Assembly: GCF_022682495.2 (NCBI RefSeq)
Contig: NC_071398.1
Span: 97,739,705-97,803,704 of the forward strand
DNA: 64,000 bases
Direction: 5' to 3'
Source of the DNA: Desmodus rotundus
Taxonomy: Eukaryota > Chordata > Mammalia > Chiroptera > Phyllostomidae
In this document: positions 51,901 through 61,320 of the stretch, piece after piece
Layout of the letters: every line of letters starts with the position of its first letter
How positions within the stretch are numbered: position 1 is the first letter of the stretch
Program-made: the position numbers and the translations under genes
The notes under the pieces: model-generated
Seen by the model: only the letters and a program-made list of their open reading frames with translations
Databases searched by the model: none
What the model was told of the DNA's origin: nothing

Positions 51901-54900
51901 CAAGTACCTAAGAATAATTTTCCTCATGACATTCAATCTGAATTGCCCGGCTCAATTCAAACCCACCTCCCACCTGTCTCAGGCCTTTGCTGGTAAACTA
52001 CACTTAAAGACATTTACATGCACGCATTTCTTCAGCGTTGGTCTCGTGAGTCATGTAGCTTTGTGTCTCCTGTCAAAATAATTTCTTGGTTACAAACCCC
52101 AGGGAGGCAGAAGTACTTTAAACTCATAGTACAGAATCTGGATCATCAGAGATTAAAAAGACAGCTGAGATTAGAGAAAACTTGTAAAAAGAAAGACTTG
52201 GAAAATGGAAAACAGAAACAAATACAACCCTTCCCTATAAGCAATAAACCCATAGGAAACAAATAAGATATTAAACAGATATTAAAGCAGAAGTCATATA
52301 ATAAAAAATATGATTATATGAATTTACAAGTCATAGAATGGTAATTTTCATAAGGATGTGGCTAAATTCTGGAGGTGATTTCAAATACAAACAATTTAAT
52401 TAGGAATAAAAAGAAATCTAATGGTGCAAGTGAATTATTTAATTAGTACCCTCAATTTCCTACATGCTTTCCTTTGACCATCCTACACGTCTCTTTACAG
52501 GTACTCTTTTCTGGGCCGATGGAGATGCAGTCTGGAAGGTAAAGAATGCATCAATCTGCAAAGGAGTACTACATATATAAAAAATGTTTCTGGTGAATGT
52601 GAAGGTCATTGACTTGGGATTCAGAGAGACTTTTTTGTGAATCCCAACTCAACTGTGTGTTAGCTGTGTATTGGCTTTGGGAATACAATAGCTATTCTAA
52701 GCCCCAAATATAACTTATCTGTAAAGTGAAAACAATGAACTAAATGACATTAAATATATAAAATGCCTAACACTTCCTTGTTTATAATACATTTATATTA
52801 TATAAATAATATTATAAGGTAGTAGCTATATTTCTGACAATTTATGACATTTCTAGGTTAGAATATAAAACAGAAAATGTTATAACTACATTTCTTCTAA
52901 GCCCAATGGGAAAAAAAGGTAAAATGGAAAAAAATCTCATGGATATATAGACTTACTAACAATTCCACTTTCTTTTTCTCCGATTTGCTATCTGAAGGTA
53001 GAACCTCAGCACTTCTGTGACCGTCACAGGAATTTGCAAGTCCCAGTTCCCGTGGTTGACTTTCAGTACCCTGTGGTCTCCCATCGCCAATGGGAGAGGT
53101 GGGCGTAAGAGGACTAGGAGCAGTAAGGGGAGAAAACTGTGGTTTCTGATTCTTGAATCTCTGCGGCGGCGCTGAAAGCAGTTGCTCTGGAGGTAATGTG
53201 GCTGATCCACCTTGCAGTCCAAGTTTTTGGCTCTGCTCCTGAAGGGCTTTTTCTCGCAGAAGTTGTTGTCGACTTTTCCTCACAGGGGGATGTCGCTGTG
53301 GTTCAGACAGGTCTATATAAAGAAGAAAATAAGGAAAATTCCTCTGTGTGGTATAATTATACTTTCTCTAAGAAAATAAAGGATTAATATTAAACTTTGA
53401 TAATTCTACAAGGTTTTCTCCCCTTCCCTGTCTTAAAAGCCCAGGGAAAAATAGCCATCTTCCTGCAGGGTTTCAATAGTTCTTCAATCATACTGTTAAT
53501 ATTTAACAAAAACTGTCCTAGCTTTCAATTTATCTTCAAGGAAATCCATTTGTCTGTGAGGAACACCTTAGGATGCAAAGCAAAAATTCTTCTTCTATTT
53601 GATTTGATAATTATCAAAAGTATCAACTAATCTGACCAAGCTAGGTAGACAAATTGAATTCTCTGATATTTTAAATTTGATTTATGGTTGTGTCTACTCT
53701 CCTGAAATAAATTTCAAATGCGCTTTACCTTTCTTAAATTTTAACAGACCTTAAGGCAATCTGATACACAGGAAAATGCTACACTCAAAATATTACTGAA
53801 TGAAGTCTCTTGTTTCTAGGAATGTTAGTTTACCCTAAATTGTTCTCTTTTATCTTCCAGAACAGTCCAAGGCTGTGTTCCCCAAAGTCTAGTTGGCCTT
53901 TAATCAATGTGTGCAAGCTAGCTTTAATAGAGGGAGATAAAACAATTCTTGAGAATTTTTTAAAAAAGAATTATAAACTGAGTAATAATACTTATATTGA
54001 CCTTTGAAGCAGTGCAAACTTATTATTTAAAATTTCCAAAGCAGAGTTAAAGGTTCTGGGGTCACAGTTCCAGAGTTGCTTTTGTTCGGCTTGGTAACCT
54101 GGGGCAAGTCAATTAATTATTCCATACCTCGGTCTCCTCATCTGTCATACTGGTTGAAAATTACCTGCTCCACCTCACTTATGGAGTTGGCATAAAGGTG
54201 GAATGGGATGGGTAATGAAAACATTTTTGAAAGACAGCTGTTGATCTAAAGTGAAGTGTTATTATTGTTGATGTTAGCCAGAAACACAAAGCAGCCTCCT
54301 GTATCTTGGAACAGGAACTTACTCTCGGCTACTAATCTTTCCTCAGACCATCAGAAGAAAACATCAATGGGCTCGTTTACCTCCCAGTTATATTCACTAG
54401 CTGAATTAGCGGTGCCTCTCAAATTCTGTCCTTCGGCTTCCATTTTATTTTGCATTCTCACAGCACCTAACTGTGAGATTTATAACGCTAATTTTTAAAC
54501 TCTCAAGCAATAAACAAATCAGGCCACTTAAAAATAAAGCACCTGAAAAAAAAACTCCTGAAAGCTAATAAGCCATTAATGGCAAAGTGGCAGAATACAA
54601 GATAAATATACCAAAGTCAATTGCTTTTCTGTGTACCAGCAATGAATAAGTAGAATTTGAAATTAAAAATCCAAATACCATCTACATTAGCACTCAAAAA
54701 ATACTTGTATATAAATCTAACAAAATACGTACATGAGCTATATGAGGAAAACCACAAAACTCTGATTAATTAAGTCAAGAAACTGAAAAAAATGGAGATA
54801 TTCCATGTTCATGGGTAGGAAGACTCAAAATTGTCAAGATGTCAGTTCATCACAACTCTGTTTATAGATTTAATGAAATCCCAATAAAAATCCCAGCAAA

Positions 54901-55209
54901 TTATATTGTGGATACTGATAAACTGGTTCTCAAGTTTATGTGAAGAGGCAAAAGACCCCGAATAGCCAATACAATAGTGGAGAACAAAGCTGGAAGACTG
55001 ACCCTATTTAACTTCAATACTTACTATAAAGCTACAATAATCAAGACAGCAGGTATTGGTGAAAGACTAGGCAACTAGATCAATGAAACAGAATAGGGCG
55101 CCCAGAAACAGGCTCACATAAATACTGTCAACTTCTCTTTGACAAAGGAGCAAAGGCAATACAATGCAGCAAATTCTTTTCAATAATGGTCATGGAACTA
55201 GATATCCAC

Positions 55210-55240
<31 letters not shown>

Positions 55241-58200
55241 CCAGACAAAGACCTTACACCCTTCACAAGCATTAATTCAAAAGAGATCACAGACCTAAAG
55301 GCAAAACCCCGAACTACAAAATTTCCAGAATACAGAACAAAACTTAGATGGCCTTGGGTATGGCAATGACTTTCAATACCAAAGGCACTATTCATGAAGA
55401 AGATAATTGGCAGCTGAACTTTATTAACTTTAAAAACTTCTGCACTGAAAAAGATAATGTCAAGGGAACGAGAAGATAACTCGCCAGCCTGGGAGAAAAT
55501 GATTTGCAACAGATGCAGCTGATAAAGGACTTTTTAGTTTCTGTCAAACAGACTGGGTGTGAAGTAGGCTTTCACTATGCTCTTGATCTGCAATTCTCTG
55601 CTTATTGATGGCGATAAGCATCTCTTCGTAGCTCCTTTTGTAAGAAATGTCTACTCATGTCTTTTGTCAATTTTTCTTTGGCTTTTTGTATTTTTCATGT
55701 ATCAGCAACAACTGGAAAACATAAAGCACTGTAGCTGCACTGCTTTTTTTATTTCCAATTTTTCAGTATGAAATAAGTCTAACGTCCAATAATATGTATG
55801 TCATACACACACACAATCTACCCTGTATGGATTATAAAGAAGTAACAATACAGTTTAGCAAATAAAACGTGATTATAGTAAATATAACTGCCATTCAAGA
55901 ACAGAACATTACCTCCTTATTTGAAATACACAAGATAATTGTATATCCTGTCTTCTGAAGTCGTATGACCTGCTTTTGCCAAATGAACTAGAAGTAGGAG
56001 TGACACCTGCCATTTCCTGGTGAAAGCATTTTATTGCCAATGCTTAATTCTCAATCTCCGCCTCCTCCTGCCATGGTGAACTCCTACAGGACAGCACCAG
56101 GGCATCCTGGAGAGTGATTATGTGGAGCAGAGTCACCTGCCAACCCATGGAGCCATAAAGCTGGAGTGAAAAACAAATCTTGATTATTTTAAACAGTTGA
56201 TATTTTAGAGCTATTTGTTACTGCAACTTAACTTGGCTTAACCTGATTTCATAATTACCACGACCTTTGAAATTCCCTATGTATTTGCCACTCCTCACTT
56301 CCCCACCACCCTGAATTTTGTGTTTCAGTCCTTAGATTTTCTATATCCTTAAAACATACCTGCCTATGTCATTTTGACCTTCTCTAAAAGGTTATTGACT
56401 ATATATTCTTCTGCAATTTGCTGTTTTCATACATAGTTTTTATGAAAGTTATACATGTTAATTCACGTGGCTACAGTTCATATATTCCCACCAGCTGTCT
56501 AATGACCCACTGGGTGGTTATACCACTATTTATTTATCCACCCCCTTGTTAATGAGCACTTGGTTTATTCCCAGCTTTTCAATACTATGAAGAGTGTTGA
56601 TAACATTCTTGTTCTCCACCAACACACATTGGCGTTTCTCTAGAGTTATTATCCTTATTTTTGTTGGTAACCAACTTGATTTTCATTGATTTCTATTTTA
56701 ACGGCTGGAGAAGAGCTGGAAGGAGCCTTAAAAAGTAAAGATCCAACGCTTTTGGTTTTGCCAATGAGGACTCCGAGACAAAAAGATTTAGAGGCAGAGC
56801 TAGATGAGTCGTACGGCAATCACTGCATTCGGCTATGAGTTTACAAAGATGCTAAGACGCGTTCTCTTCCTCAAGGTGATCGCAGACCAGTGAGCGGGTG
56901 TCTATGCTCTTCCATCTGGCTATGAAATGATAGGCTTTGAAATTAAAGTCCTCCCGCCCCCTCTCTATCCCAAATAGCAGAGACATTTAGAAACGTACTT
57001 CTACATAATCAATCTAGTATTTAATTTAGAGTTCGACGTGAAGTCTTCTTTCCCCCAGCAAACTCAACCTCTGCTAACACGGAATCTCCGCGACATCTCC
57101 CCAAGCACCACCGGACCCCCCGCAGAGTGAGGGTTCCGCTCACTTGGCAGCACGCTCTCGTAGAACACCTCCTATCACACCGTATCTCAGATCGTCTCCT
57201 TAGCAGACTACAGACTCTTTGAACGCGGGATGAAGCCCTGACGCAGAAGCCGATACCTTTAACTTCAGGTCAGACAAGAAGCAAAGGTACTTGTACTCTG
57301 CACATCTAAGTGAATGGATGTTGAAAACACAAAACAAGAGAATTGGGCAACATCAAGCAAGATAGTGTCAGTTGGTTGCACACTGCATTACAACTTTTAT
57401 GTTAATTTTTAAAGGCCTCTGGGCCAGTCAAAATTTTCTCCACTTATATAATCTACACAGGCCCTATGTTTCTAATTTACTTCTTTTTTCACTCGTCAGC
57501 CCTAGCGTATCCTCACGTCCATGCTAAAAGCGCACTGCCCTACCTGAGCAACATGCAATTTTCTCACCAACTCTAAGAAAGTTATGACAGGGTTTGTTTA
57601 ATTTTCTCCAAACGTACAGTGTATAATAAGTTTGGTACCAAGAGTAGTGTAAACTCACAGAAGTTGTGTGCACTACCGGGATCTATTCAAGAAATAATGG
57701 ACTTTCTTGAAATTTCAGCCACCAGCAAAGCCTAGTTTATATCACCAAGAGTTTCTCACCAAGTATCGACAGACTTAATTCCTTCATTAAAAGATAACAA
57801 AATAGCACAGTCCATTCGATGATTGATTTCTCTATAAAGCCAGAGAGGGAAACCCAAGATTTTGGATTATACCAAAGTAGTGCGTATACATGTACTTATC
57901 TACTTCACATCTAACCTCTCAAAGGCCCCTTTGGTTTGCTGACTCTCAAGGGTTAGAAAGAGCTGCCAAAATCATCTGGCAACCAGAAGCGAACGCAAGA
58001 CTCCAGATGCACTACGAAAAGCACCGACGTTCTGCGTGAGGACCCCTGTGCTCCCCCTTTCCCGGTCACTGGGGCCATACATTCATCACGGCTCTGAAGG
58101 GGCGTGTGCCCCTCCTTCTTCCTGTACCCTGACCCCAACCTTCAACCCTGGATCTACATGCAATGCTCGGCCCGGCTAGAGGCTCGCCTCCTCTCCATTC

Positions 58201-58538
58201 CTTTCACAGGAAGAAGTGAAGCCTTGCACTGGATCCCTGAACTCCCTTTTCTAACAGCAGGTCCCAGTCCCCCGGAACGGCCCCTCCCAACACGGCTCCA
58301 AGTGCGTCCACCTCCTGGAGCCCCTCAATCCTGTCTCCCCTCTTACCGCTCCACTCGGAGTCACAAACACCTCTCCCTCTTCCCCGCCCCCTTCCCCTCC
58401 AAAGCTGCAGCCCCGCCCCTTGCCCTAACAGACCCAAGAACTCAATCTCCGCGGGCAAGTCCTGCATGTCCTGTTACCTTTAGTCTGCTTTAGTCGCCTC
58501 AGCTCCTCCTCAGAGAAGCCAGCCCAGGCCTGCGCCAT
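36536..58538 (-). CDS. GORAB: GORAB, RAB6-interacting golgin, five coding exons (gene-level entry)
   Basis: Join 58538-58478, 53312-52961, 45362-45261, 43144-43004 and 36992-36536. The lengths 61+352+102+141+457 give 1113 nt, or 370 residues plus TGA. Recognised from N-terminal [17 protein letters not shown], the block [19 protein letters not shown], and [19 protein letters not shown]. Every intron has GT/AG ends and all phases join without frameshift. By family knowledge this is a trans-Golgi golgin-like scaffold that binds RAB6, ARF5 and SCYL1 and supports COPI retrieval; human loss of function causes gerodermia osteodysplastica. Residues about 21-137 are low-complexity and rich in Pro, Ser and Gln. 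Residues about 138-285 are charged heptad-like coiled coil (the RAB6/ARF-binding part in the family). The tail after about 290 looks disordered. There is no signal peptide or membrane segment, as expected for a peripheral Golgi protein. Human is 369 or 394 residues depending on start, so this copy is full length and looks intact. Confidence 0.96.
37500..38330 (-). mobile_element. L1 3' fragment in GORAB intron 4
   Basis: Antisense L1 on +: the 3' UTR-like start 'actggggtgacattggttaa', then the familiar antisense ORF2 end ('gtatctcattgtggttttgatttgc', given here only in part: GGTGTGAGGTGGTATCTC), ending near 38330. It is 5'-truncated and full of stops. It lies in the same orientation as GORAB. 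Confidence 0.82.
38331..43003 (-). other. remainder of GORAB intron 4
   Basis: Non-coding, with an LTR remnant at 40455 and a C12 run near 39810. The open frames at 40594-40980 and 41075-41503 lie on the opposite strand and have no recognised domain. The 41.6-42.9 kb part is AT-rich unique sequence. Confidence 0.6.
40455..40620 (+). mobile_element. LTR remnant (MaLR-like) in GORAB intron 4
   Basis: GGCTAACAAATGATCCCCCA at the start and CGGCAACTTGTTACAGCGGC at the end match the two ends of an MLT1/MaLR-type LTR, with most of the middle lost. Confidence 0.4.
43004..43144 (-). CDS. GORAB: GORAB coding exon 4
   Basis: This 141-nt exon has acceptor CTCTTCCAG|GTCG and donor GCTCG|GTGAGT. It encodes [13 protein letters not shown], then [19 protein letters not shown], then [13 protein letters not shown]. 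This is the core of the coiled coil, in the segment reported for RAB6 and ARF binding. It carries only conservative differences from the human protein as I remember it. Confidence 0.95.
43145..45260 (-). other. GORAB intron 3
   Basis: A 2.1 kb intron with GT/AG ends. No repeat recognised with confidence. The frame at 43622-43960 on + has no domain. Confidence 0.75.
45261..45362 (-). CDS. GORAB: GORAB coding exon 3
   Basis: This 102-nt exon has acceptor TGCTCCCCAG and donor AAAG|GTGAGG. It encodes [19 protein letters not shown] and then [14 protein letters not shown], an alternating charged helix that begins the central coiled coil. It is nearly identical to what I recall of human GORAB. Several human gerodermia osteodysplastica missense or in-frame changes fall in this part and the next exon (established knowledge; exact residues not verified here). 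Confidence 0.95.
45950..51080 (-). mobile_element. L1 (old L1M type), near full length but internally deleted, in GORAB intron 2
   Basis: Read on the minus strand from 51.08 kb down: a GC-rich 5' UTR-like region (about 49.6-51.0 kb), an ORF1 remnant (49362-49057 encodes [18 protein letters not shown] after [12 protein letters not shown]), the endonuclease part of ORF2 (about 48.3-47.6 kb, recognisable from the antisense of the 'valine-protected' GDFN-like area and flanks), then a jump to the last part of ORF2 and the 3' UTR (47.33-45.95 kb). The intervening reverse-transcriptase portion is missing at about 47572. Both reading frames are full of stops, so it is a fossil. It lies in the same orientation as GORAB. 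Confidence 0.8.
47340..47550 (-). mobile_element. bat Ves-type SINE inserted in the intron 2 L1
   Basis: A tRNA-derived SINE in antisense orientation on +. The head ends 'cagccagggc' at 47550 and the A/T-rich tail is at the low end. An 11-bp target duplication, TATTCTTGCTT, flanks it at 47329-47339 and 47551-47561. Removing it restores continuous L1 sequence, so it is younger than the L1. Confidence 0.88.
51090..52594 (-). other. GORAB intron 2 part 5' of the L1
   Basis: Unique AT-rich intronic sequence. Small frames without domains; nothing further supported. Confidence 0.6.
52595..52790 (+). mobile_element. MIR SINE in GORAB intron 2
   Basis: GACTTGGGATTCAGAGAGAC, AATCCCAACTCAACTGTGTG, TTATCTGTAAAGTGAAAAC and TATAAAATGCCTAAC appear in MIR order, 170 bp downstream of exon 2 in transcription. 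Confidence 0.6.
52961..53312 (-). CDS. GORAB: GORAB coding exon 2
   Basis: The acceptor is a T-rich tract ending TATATAG before ACCTGTCTGAACC. With the G from exon 1 it gives D-L-S-E-P-Q-R, then the basic [20 protein letters not shown] segment and a Pro/Ser-rich disordered stretch containing [11 protein letters not shown], ending in KKKVEL. The last codon is split (TT, then G from exon 3). In-frame splicing requires the donor GTTAGT directly after TT. A better consensus donor, GTAAGT, lies 4 nt further on and would shift the frame. In the family this exon lies on the N-terminal side used for SCYL1 binding. Confidence 0.94.
54045..54240 (+). mobile_element. MIR SINE in GORAB intron 1
   Basis: GGTAACCTGGGGCAAGTCAA, TCGGTCTCCTCATCTGTCAT and ATGGAGTTGGCATAAAGG follow the MIR consensus. 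Confidence 0.7.
54530..55560 (+). mobile_element. L1 ORF2 3' half fragment in GORAB intron 1
   Basis: Sense L1 ORF2 carboxy-terminal half, recognisable from segments such as GTGTACCAGCAATGAATA, AACAAAGCTGGAAGACT and GCCAATACAATAGTGGAGAA, all with scattered changes. It contains an A run of 23 at 55214-55236, where the normal element has only a short A stretch. It runs antisense to GORAB. No intact frame remains. Confidence 0.8.
55565..55700 (-). mobile_element. short antisense L1 fragment
   Basis: The stretch reading 'gatctgcaattctctgcttattgat' in part, followed by AGAAATGTCTACTCATGTC, resembles the antisense of the ORF2 end, directly abutting the sense L1 before it. It may be a separate old insertion or an inverted piece of the same one. 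Confidence 0.45.
56400..56660 (-). mobile_element. ancient L1 3' fragment in GORAB intron 1
   Basis: Diverged antisense L1 3' region with ATTTATTTATCCACCC, GAGCACTTGGTTTATTCCC and ACATTCTTGTTCTCC in order, matching the usual 'second-strand' arrangement of old L1 tails. Low identity, so the boundaries are rough. Confidence 0.5.
56661..58239 (-). other. GORAB intron 1, promoter-proximal part
   Basis: Mostly unique sequence. A small CpG-richer patch at about 57050-57250 is the only compositional feature. No coding exon was recognised. The rest of intron 1 (53313-56660) holds a MIR and L1 pieces. Confidence 0.6.
58478..58538 (-). CDS. GORAB: GORAB coding exon 1
   Basis: It encodes the first 20 residues, [20 protein letters not shown], plus one base of codon 21. 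The donor reads AAAG|GTAACA. The ATG at 58538-58536 has G at +4 but C at -3. I chose this start because the block from MAQAW onward is the conserved GORAB N-terminus. The frame stays open upstream, and another ATG lies exactly 25 codons before it (see the extension entry). Confidence 0.93.
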
Positions 58539-58613
58539 CCGCCCGAGCTGCCACCACCCCCAGAACGCCCAAACCGCAGAGCCCAGACTGCCAACGCGAC
58601 TACCCAGGCACAT
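58539..58613 (-). CDS. GORAB: possible 25-codon N-terminal extension of GORAB
   Basis: An in-frame ATG at 58613-58611 adds 25 residues (beginning MCLGSRVG and ending WWQLGR) before MAQAW. From memory, the longer human isoform also carries exactly 25 extra residues ahead of MAQAW, with a similar Trp- and Gly-rich end. The ATG context is weak (C at -3, T at +4). It could instead be 5' UTR that happens to be open because the region is GC-rich. The sequence does not show which start is used. Confidence 0.45.
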
Positions 58614-58797
58614 CCGGGTTCTTCCCCGGCAGCGGCCGATCAACCAATCAGCGCGCCGAGCTTTGGACCCAAGGCCCCCTCTTCCTAGCAGCAGGCTCCG
58701 GGTCCCTCCGAGGCTGCCCAAAGCGGTGCCGGACAAACTCCCTGAGGAAATCTTGGCCACGCAGACATTACATCCCTCTGAGCTGACTCTGCTCTGT

Positions 58798-58844
58798 CTC
58801 CCATCTCCTGCGATTGTTGAGTTAATCTCTTCAGGAGATGGGAG
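58798..58844. repeat. inverted repeat upstream of GORAB promoter
   Basis: Two perfect 13-nt arms, CTCCCATCTCCTG at 58798-58810 and CAGGAGATGGGAG at 58832-58844, are separated by 21 nt. It sits about 150 bp on the divergent side of the CCAAT box. It could form a hairpin in a divergent transcript or be a paired protein-binding site. No function is shown. Confidence 0.7.
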
Positions 58845-58960
58845 GTAGGGTGGGGAAAAACAGGCAGTTAGGCAGAGGCTTCGAGTCGGCGGCGCGGAGG
58901 GCGGGCGTCACTGCCTCGGGGCTGCACAGTCAGCGCACGGGGGCGGAGCCCGCTACCTGG

Positions 58961-60439
58961 TGGCCCTGAGGTGTGTGCTTTGGCGTTTATTGTACACGTT
59001 CCCTTCAAAACTGCTCCGAGAGTCCCGTGTGGGCTGACTCAAGAGAACGTTCAGGTTTAGGTGTTTAGTTACGAAGGAACATTTCGGAGGACAGCCGTTT
59101 AATTAATGGGAAGCGAAGAGACACGTTTAACAGGGTCTCTAGCCTCTCCCAGGTTTCTGTTGATTGTGGGTTGTGACCTTGACGTTTTGTGAACGATTCT
59201 TGCGAATATGCAGCCTTAACCTCTCTCCTAAGAGATGTGTAAATCTTCCCTGTTAAGCATGGTCTGTCATCTGCCTCTTAAGGTTCGAGAAGGCAATGGA
59301 AAACGCCGGTCCTGGGGGAGGGGCAAACATTGCTTAAGCGAGCTGCTCCCGGTGTTGTTCTGGTTCTGGGCACGTAACCTCTCTGGCTTCCCCAGTGAAA
59401 ATTTTTAGCAAGATTTCGAAGTTGAAAAGATGCAAACACCTTTTGTTTTGGCTTACATTTTATGATTAGTGTGTCAGTATTTTTAAACAAATTGAAAAAA
59501 GGGAAAAAAAAGGAGTAGCTTGAAAAATACCACACCAAGGAAAGTGTTGAAATAAGTATTTCAGGTTTAGATAGGTGGTCAGAAGGGGAGGGATGTTTGG
59601 CATTTCCCTTACAAACTTTGAGCTTTTAAACTTAAAAGTGATTTCTGAAATTGAGGTGTGCCCAAGCCCTTCATCTTAAACGTGGACTCATTTCCCCCAG
59701 CATTTAACAGTTAAAACGCAACCCAAAAGGGTTGGCGGAGATTCTAATCCAGTTTTTTGAACGTAGACGGAATAAGATGCAGATTAGCTCCAAAGTAGGA
59801 GCAGTCTGATAGCCAACCTAGGTTCCCACTTACAGACTCCAATCATCTAATTTTTCGAACAAAAATGAGCCACGTATGCCCTCTGTTAAATTTTACAAAG
59901 TTTAGCTCATGGGGTGAATTTCAAGAGTTATCAATACTCTTAATAGACATGGATATTGGGGTATTTTAAAGGTTTCGTTAGCCCTGAATGAGAACCAGAG
60001 CCTGAGCGAGGTCACAGTACAAGGTAACATCATTTGTGTAAAATTGCACTTTGTAGTTTGCAAGGTTCTAAATCTGTTTCTGTTGGCTCCCCCTCATGGG
60101 GAATGGGTTTCTTCAAGTGATGTGTAATATTTTATTGGGAGCTTATATTCAAAGATGTTCTTTGTGAGAGTCCTGTGTGCCTTGGGGTGAGAGATTGTCT
60201 CTACAGATTGGTTTTCCTGAGCTCTGGACATTTCAGATGTTTTAAACCGGATTTAAGGTCACTTTTTTCGACTTGTAATATAAATCTGAATCTCACTCCC
60301 ATATGTGGGACAGACCTCAGGTATCAGCTTTTTAGTCTTGCAAACTTGCCTAGCTTGTTAGTGATGCAGCCAGGACCGACTCAGGCGGTGTGGCTCCAGA
60401 ATCTGTGATCTTAGCCACCCCGCTATTCTGACTCTATAG
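58961..60439. other. divergent flank of GORAB promoter
   Basis: No coding gene recognised. Human has an antisense lncRNA starting on this side of the promoter. I cannot define exons from sequence alone. No clear transposon before the MITE at 60440. Confidence 0.4.
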
Positions 60440-60654
60440 TACCGTATTTTTCGGACCGTAAGACGCACCTAGGTTTTAGAGGACGAAAATAGGAAAAAAA
60501 AAATTTGAAGCAAAAAATGTGGTAAGATATTTAATAACATAAATAACATAATATTTCACCAATGTAAATGTACGCTACATTCGGACAATAAGACGCACCC
60601 CCATTTTCCTCCCAAATTTGGGGTTGTGCGTCTTATAGTCCGAAAAATACGGTA
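60440..60654 (-). mobile_element. TA-flanked MITE, copy 2, well preserved
   Basis: A 215-bp relative of the copy at 31130, inverted. The TIRs start TACCGTATTTTTCGG at both ends and match over 29 positions with only two differences, so it is younger or better preserved than copy 1. The same subterminal hairpin (AAGACGCAC against GTGCGTCTT) lies at the right end. It is flanked by TA. No open reading frame is present, so it would have needed a transposase supplied elsewhere. Confidence 0.87.
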
Positions 60655-61234
60655 CTCCTCACTTCACAAATAACTGGCAAACATTTCATTAAATTCTCCT
60701 ATAGCTCATGTGAACAGAATGTGAATGACTGACAGTCCCTAATCTCACAACCCCGTGTGACTTGCATTTTCCAAAGATTGTGCTTTCTCATCCAGAGGAA
60801 TCTTGTAAGTGAAGCATCGTGTATTCTGACAAAGAGAAATGAGAAGTATTTGTGAAATGTAACAGAAGCTGTTTTTAGCCACTAACTCTCCCAGTTTCAC
60901 TCTACCTTGGAAATTTGGGGCTTGGTTTTCCTAAGCTCTTGGCTTTTGCCAACTTCTCTGACTTTATTAACAGATAGCCCAAAAATCGCCCTCCCCTTTT
61001 TTAAACCTTTGTGTCCATGGCATCAGGTACTAGGAAAGATGGCATTTATTTTTGTATGCAAGAGTCTTTGCAAAATGAAGTGATACAAGTAACTTAACAG
61101 CTTATGTTTTACTTTGGAAAGCATTCAGAGATTTTCCCATCAGCTTTTGGATTCCAGGTTGTTACTTTGGTTTAGAACTTTGGTCTGTCTCCAAGTGCAT
61201 AACCAATAGGCATCTAGAAGAGATACATGCGAAA

Positions 61235-61320
61235 GTATTTTTGTTTATGGCTGCATTACAGGTAACTAGAATAATGCCTGATATGGTGGCTGCGTTTGTT
61301 GAATGAATGAATGAAAGGGA
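61235..61320 (+). mobile_element. L2 or MIR tail fragment
   Basis: TAATGCCTGATATGGTGGCT followed by TTTGTTGAATGAATGAATGA matches the 3' tail of these old elements. Confidence 0.5.

Larger units (their letters stand above)
58240..58960 (-). promoter_or_regulatory. GORAB CpG-rich promoter, probably bidirectional
   Basis: CpG dinucleotides become dense here, in contrast with the CpG-poor surroundings. A CCAAT box in inverted orientation relative to GORAB (CCAAT on + at 58644-58648, within ACCAATCAGCG) lies about 105 bp upstream of the MAQAW start codon, a classic NF-Y position in a TATA-less promoter. A GC box (GGGGGCGGAGC) lies near 58939-58949. No TATA box is evident. The promoter side faces gene-free DNA, where human has a divergent lncRNA. 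Confidence 0.7.

Noticed and set aside
52897..52960. Continuation of the exon 2 frame past the donor
   Set aside because: Intron read-through; the resulting residues do not match GORAB and the frame ends shortly.
58104..58493. 129-residue plus-strand frame rich in Pro and Ser
   Set aside because: Lies across GORAB intron 1 and exon 1 in GC-rich promoter DNA where stops are rare; no domain.
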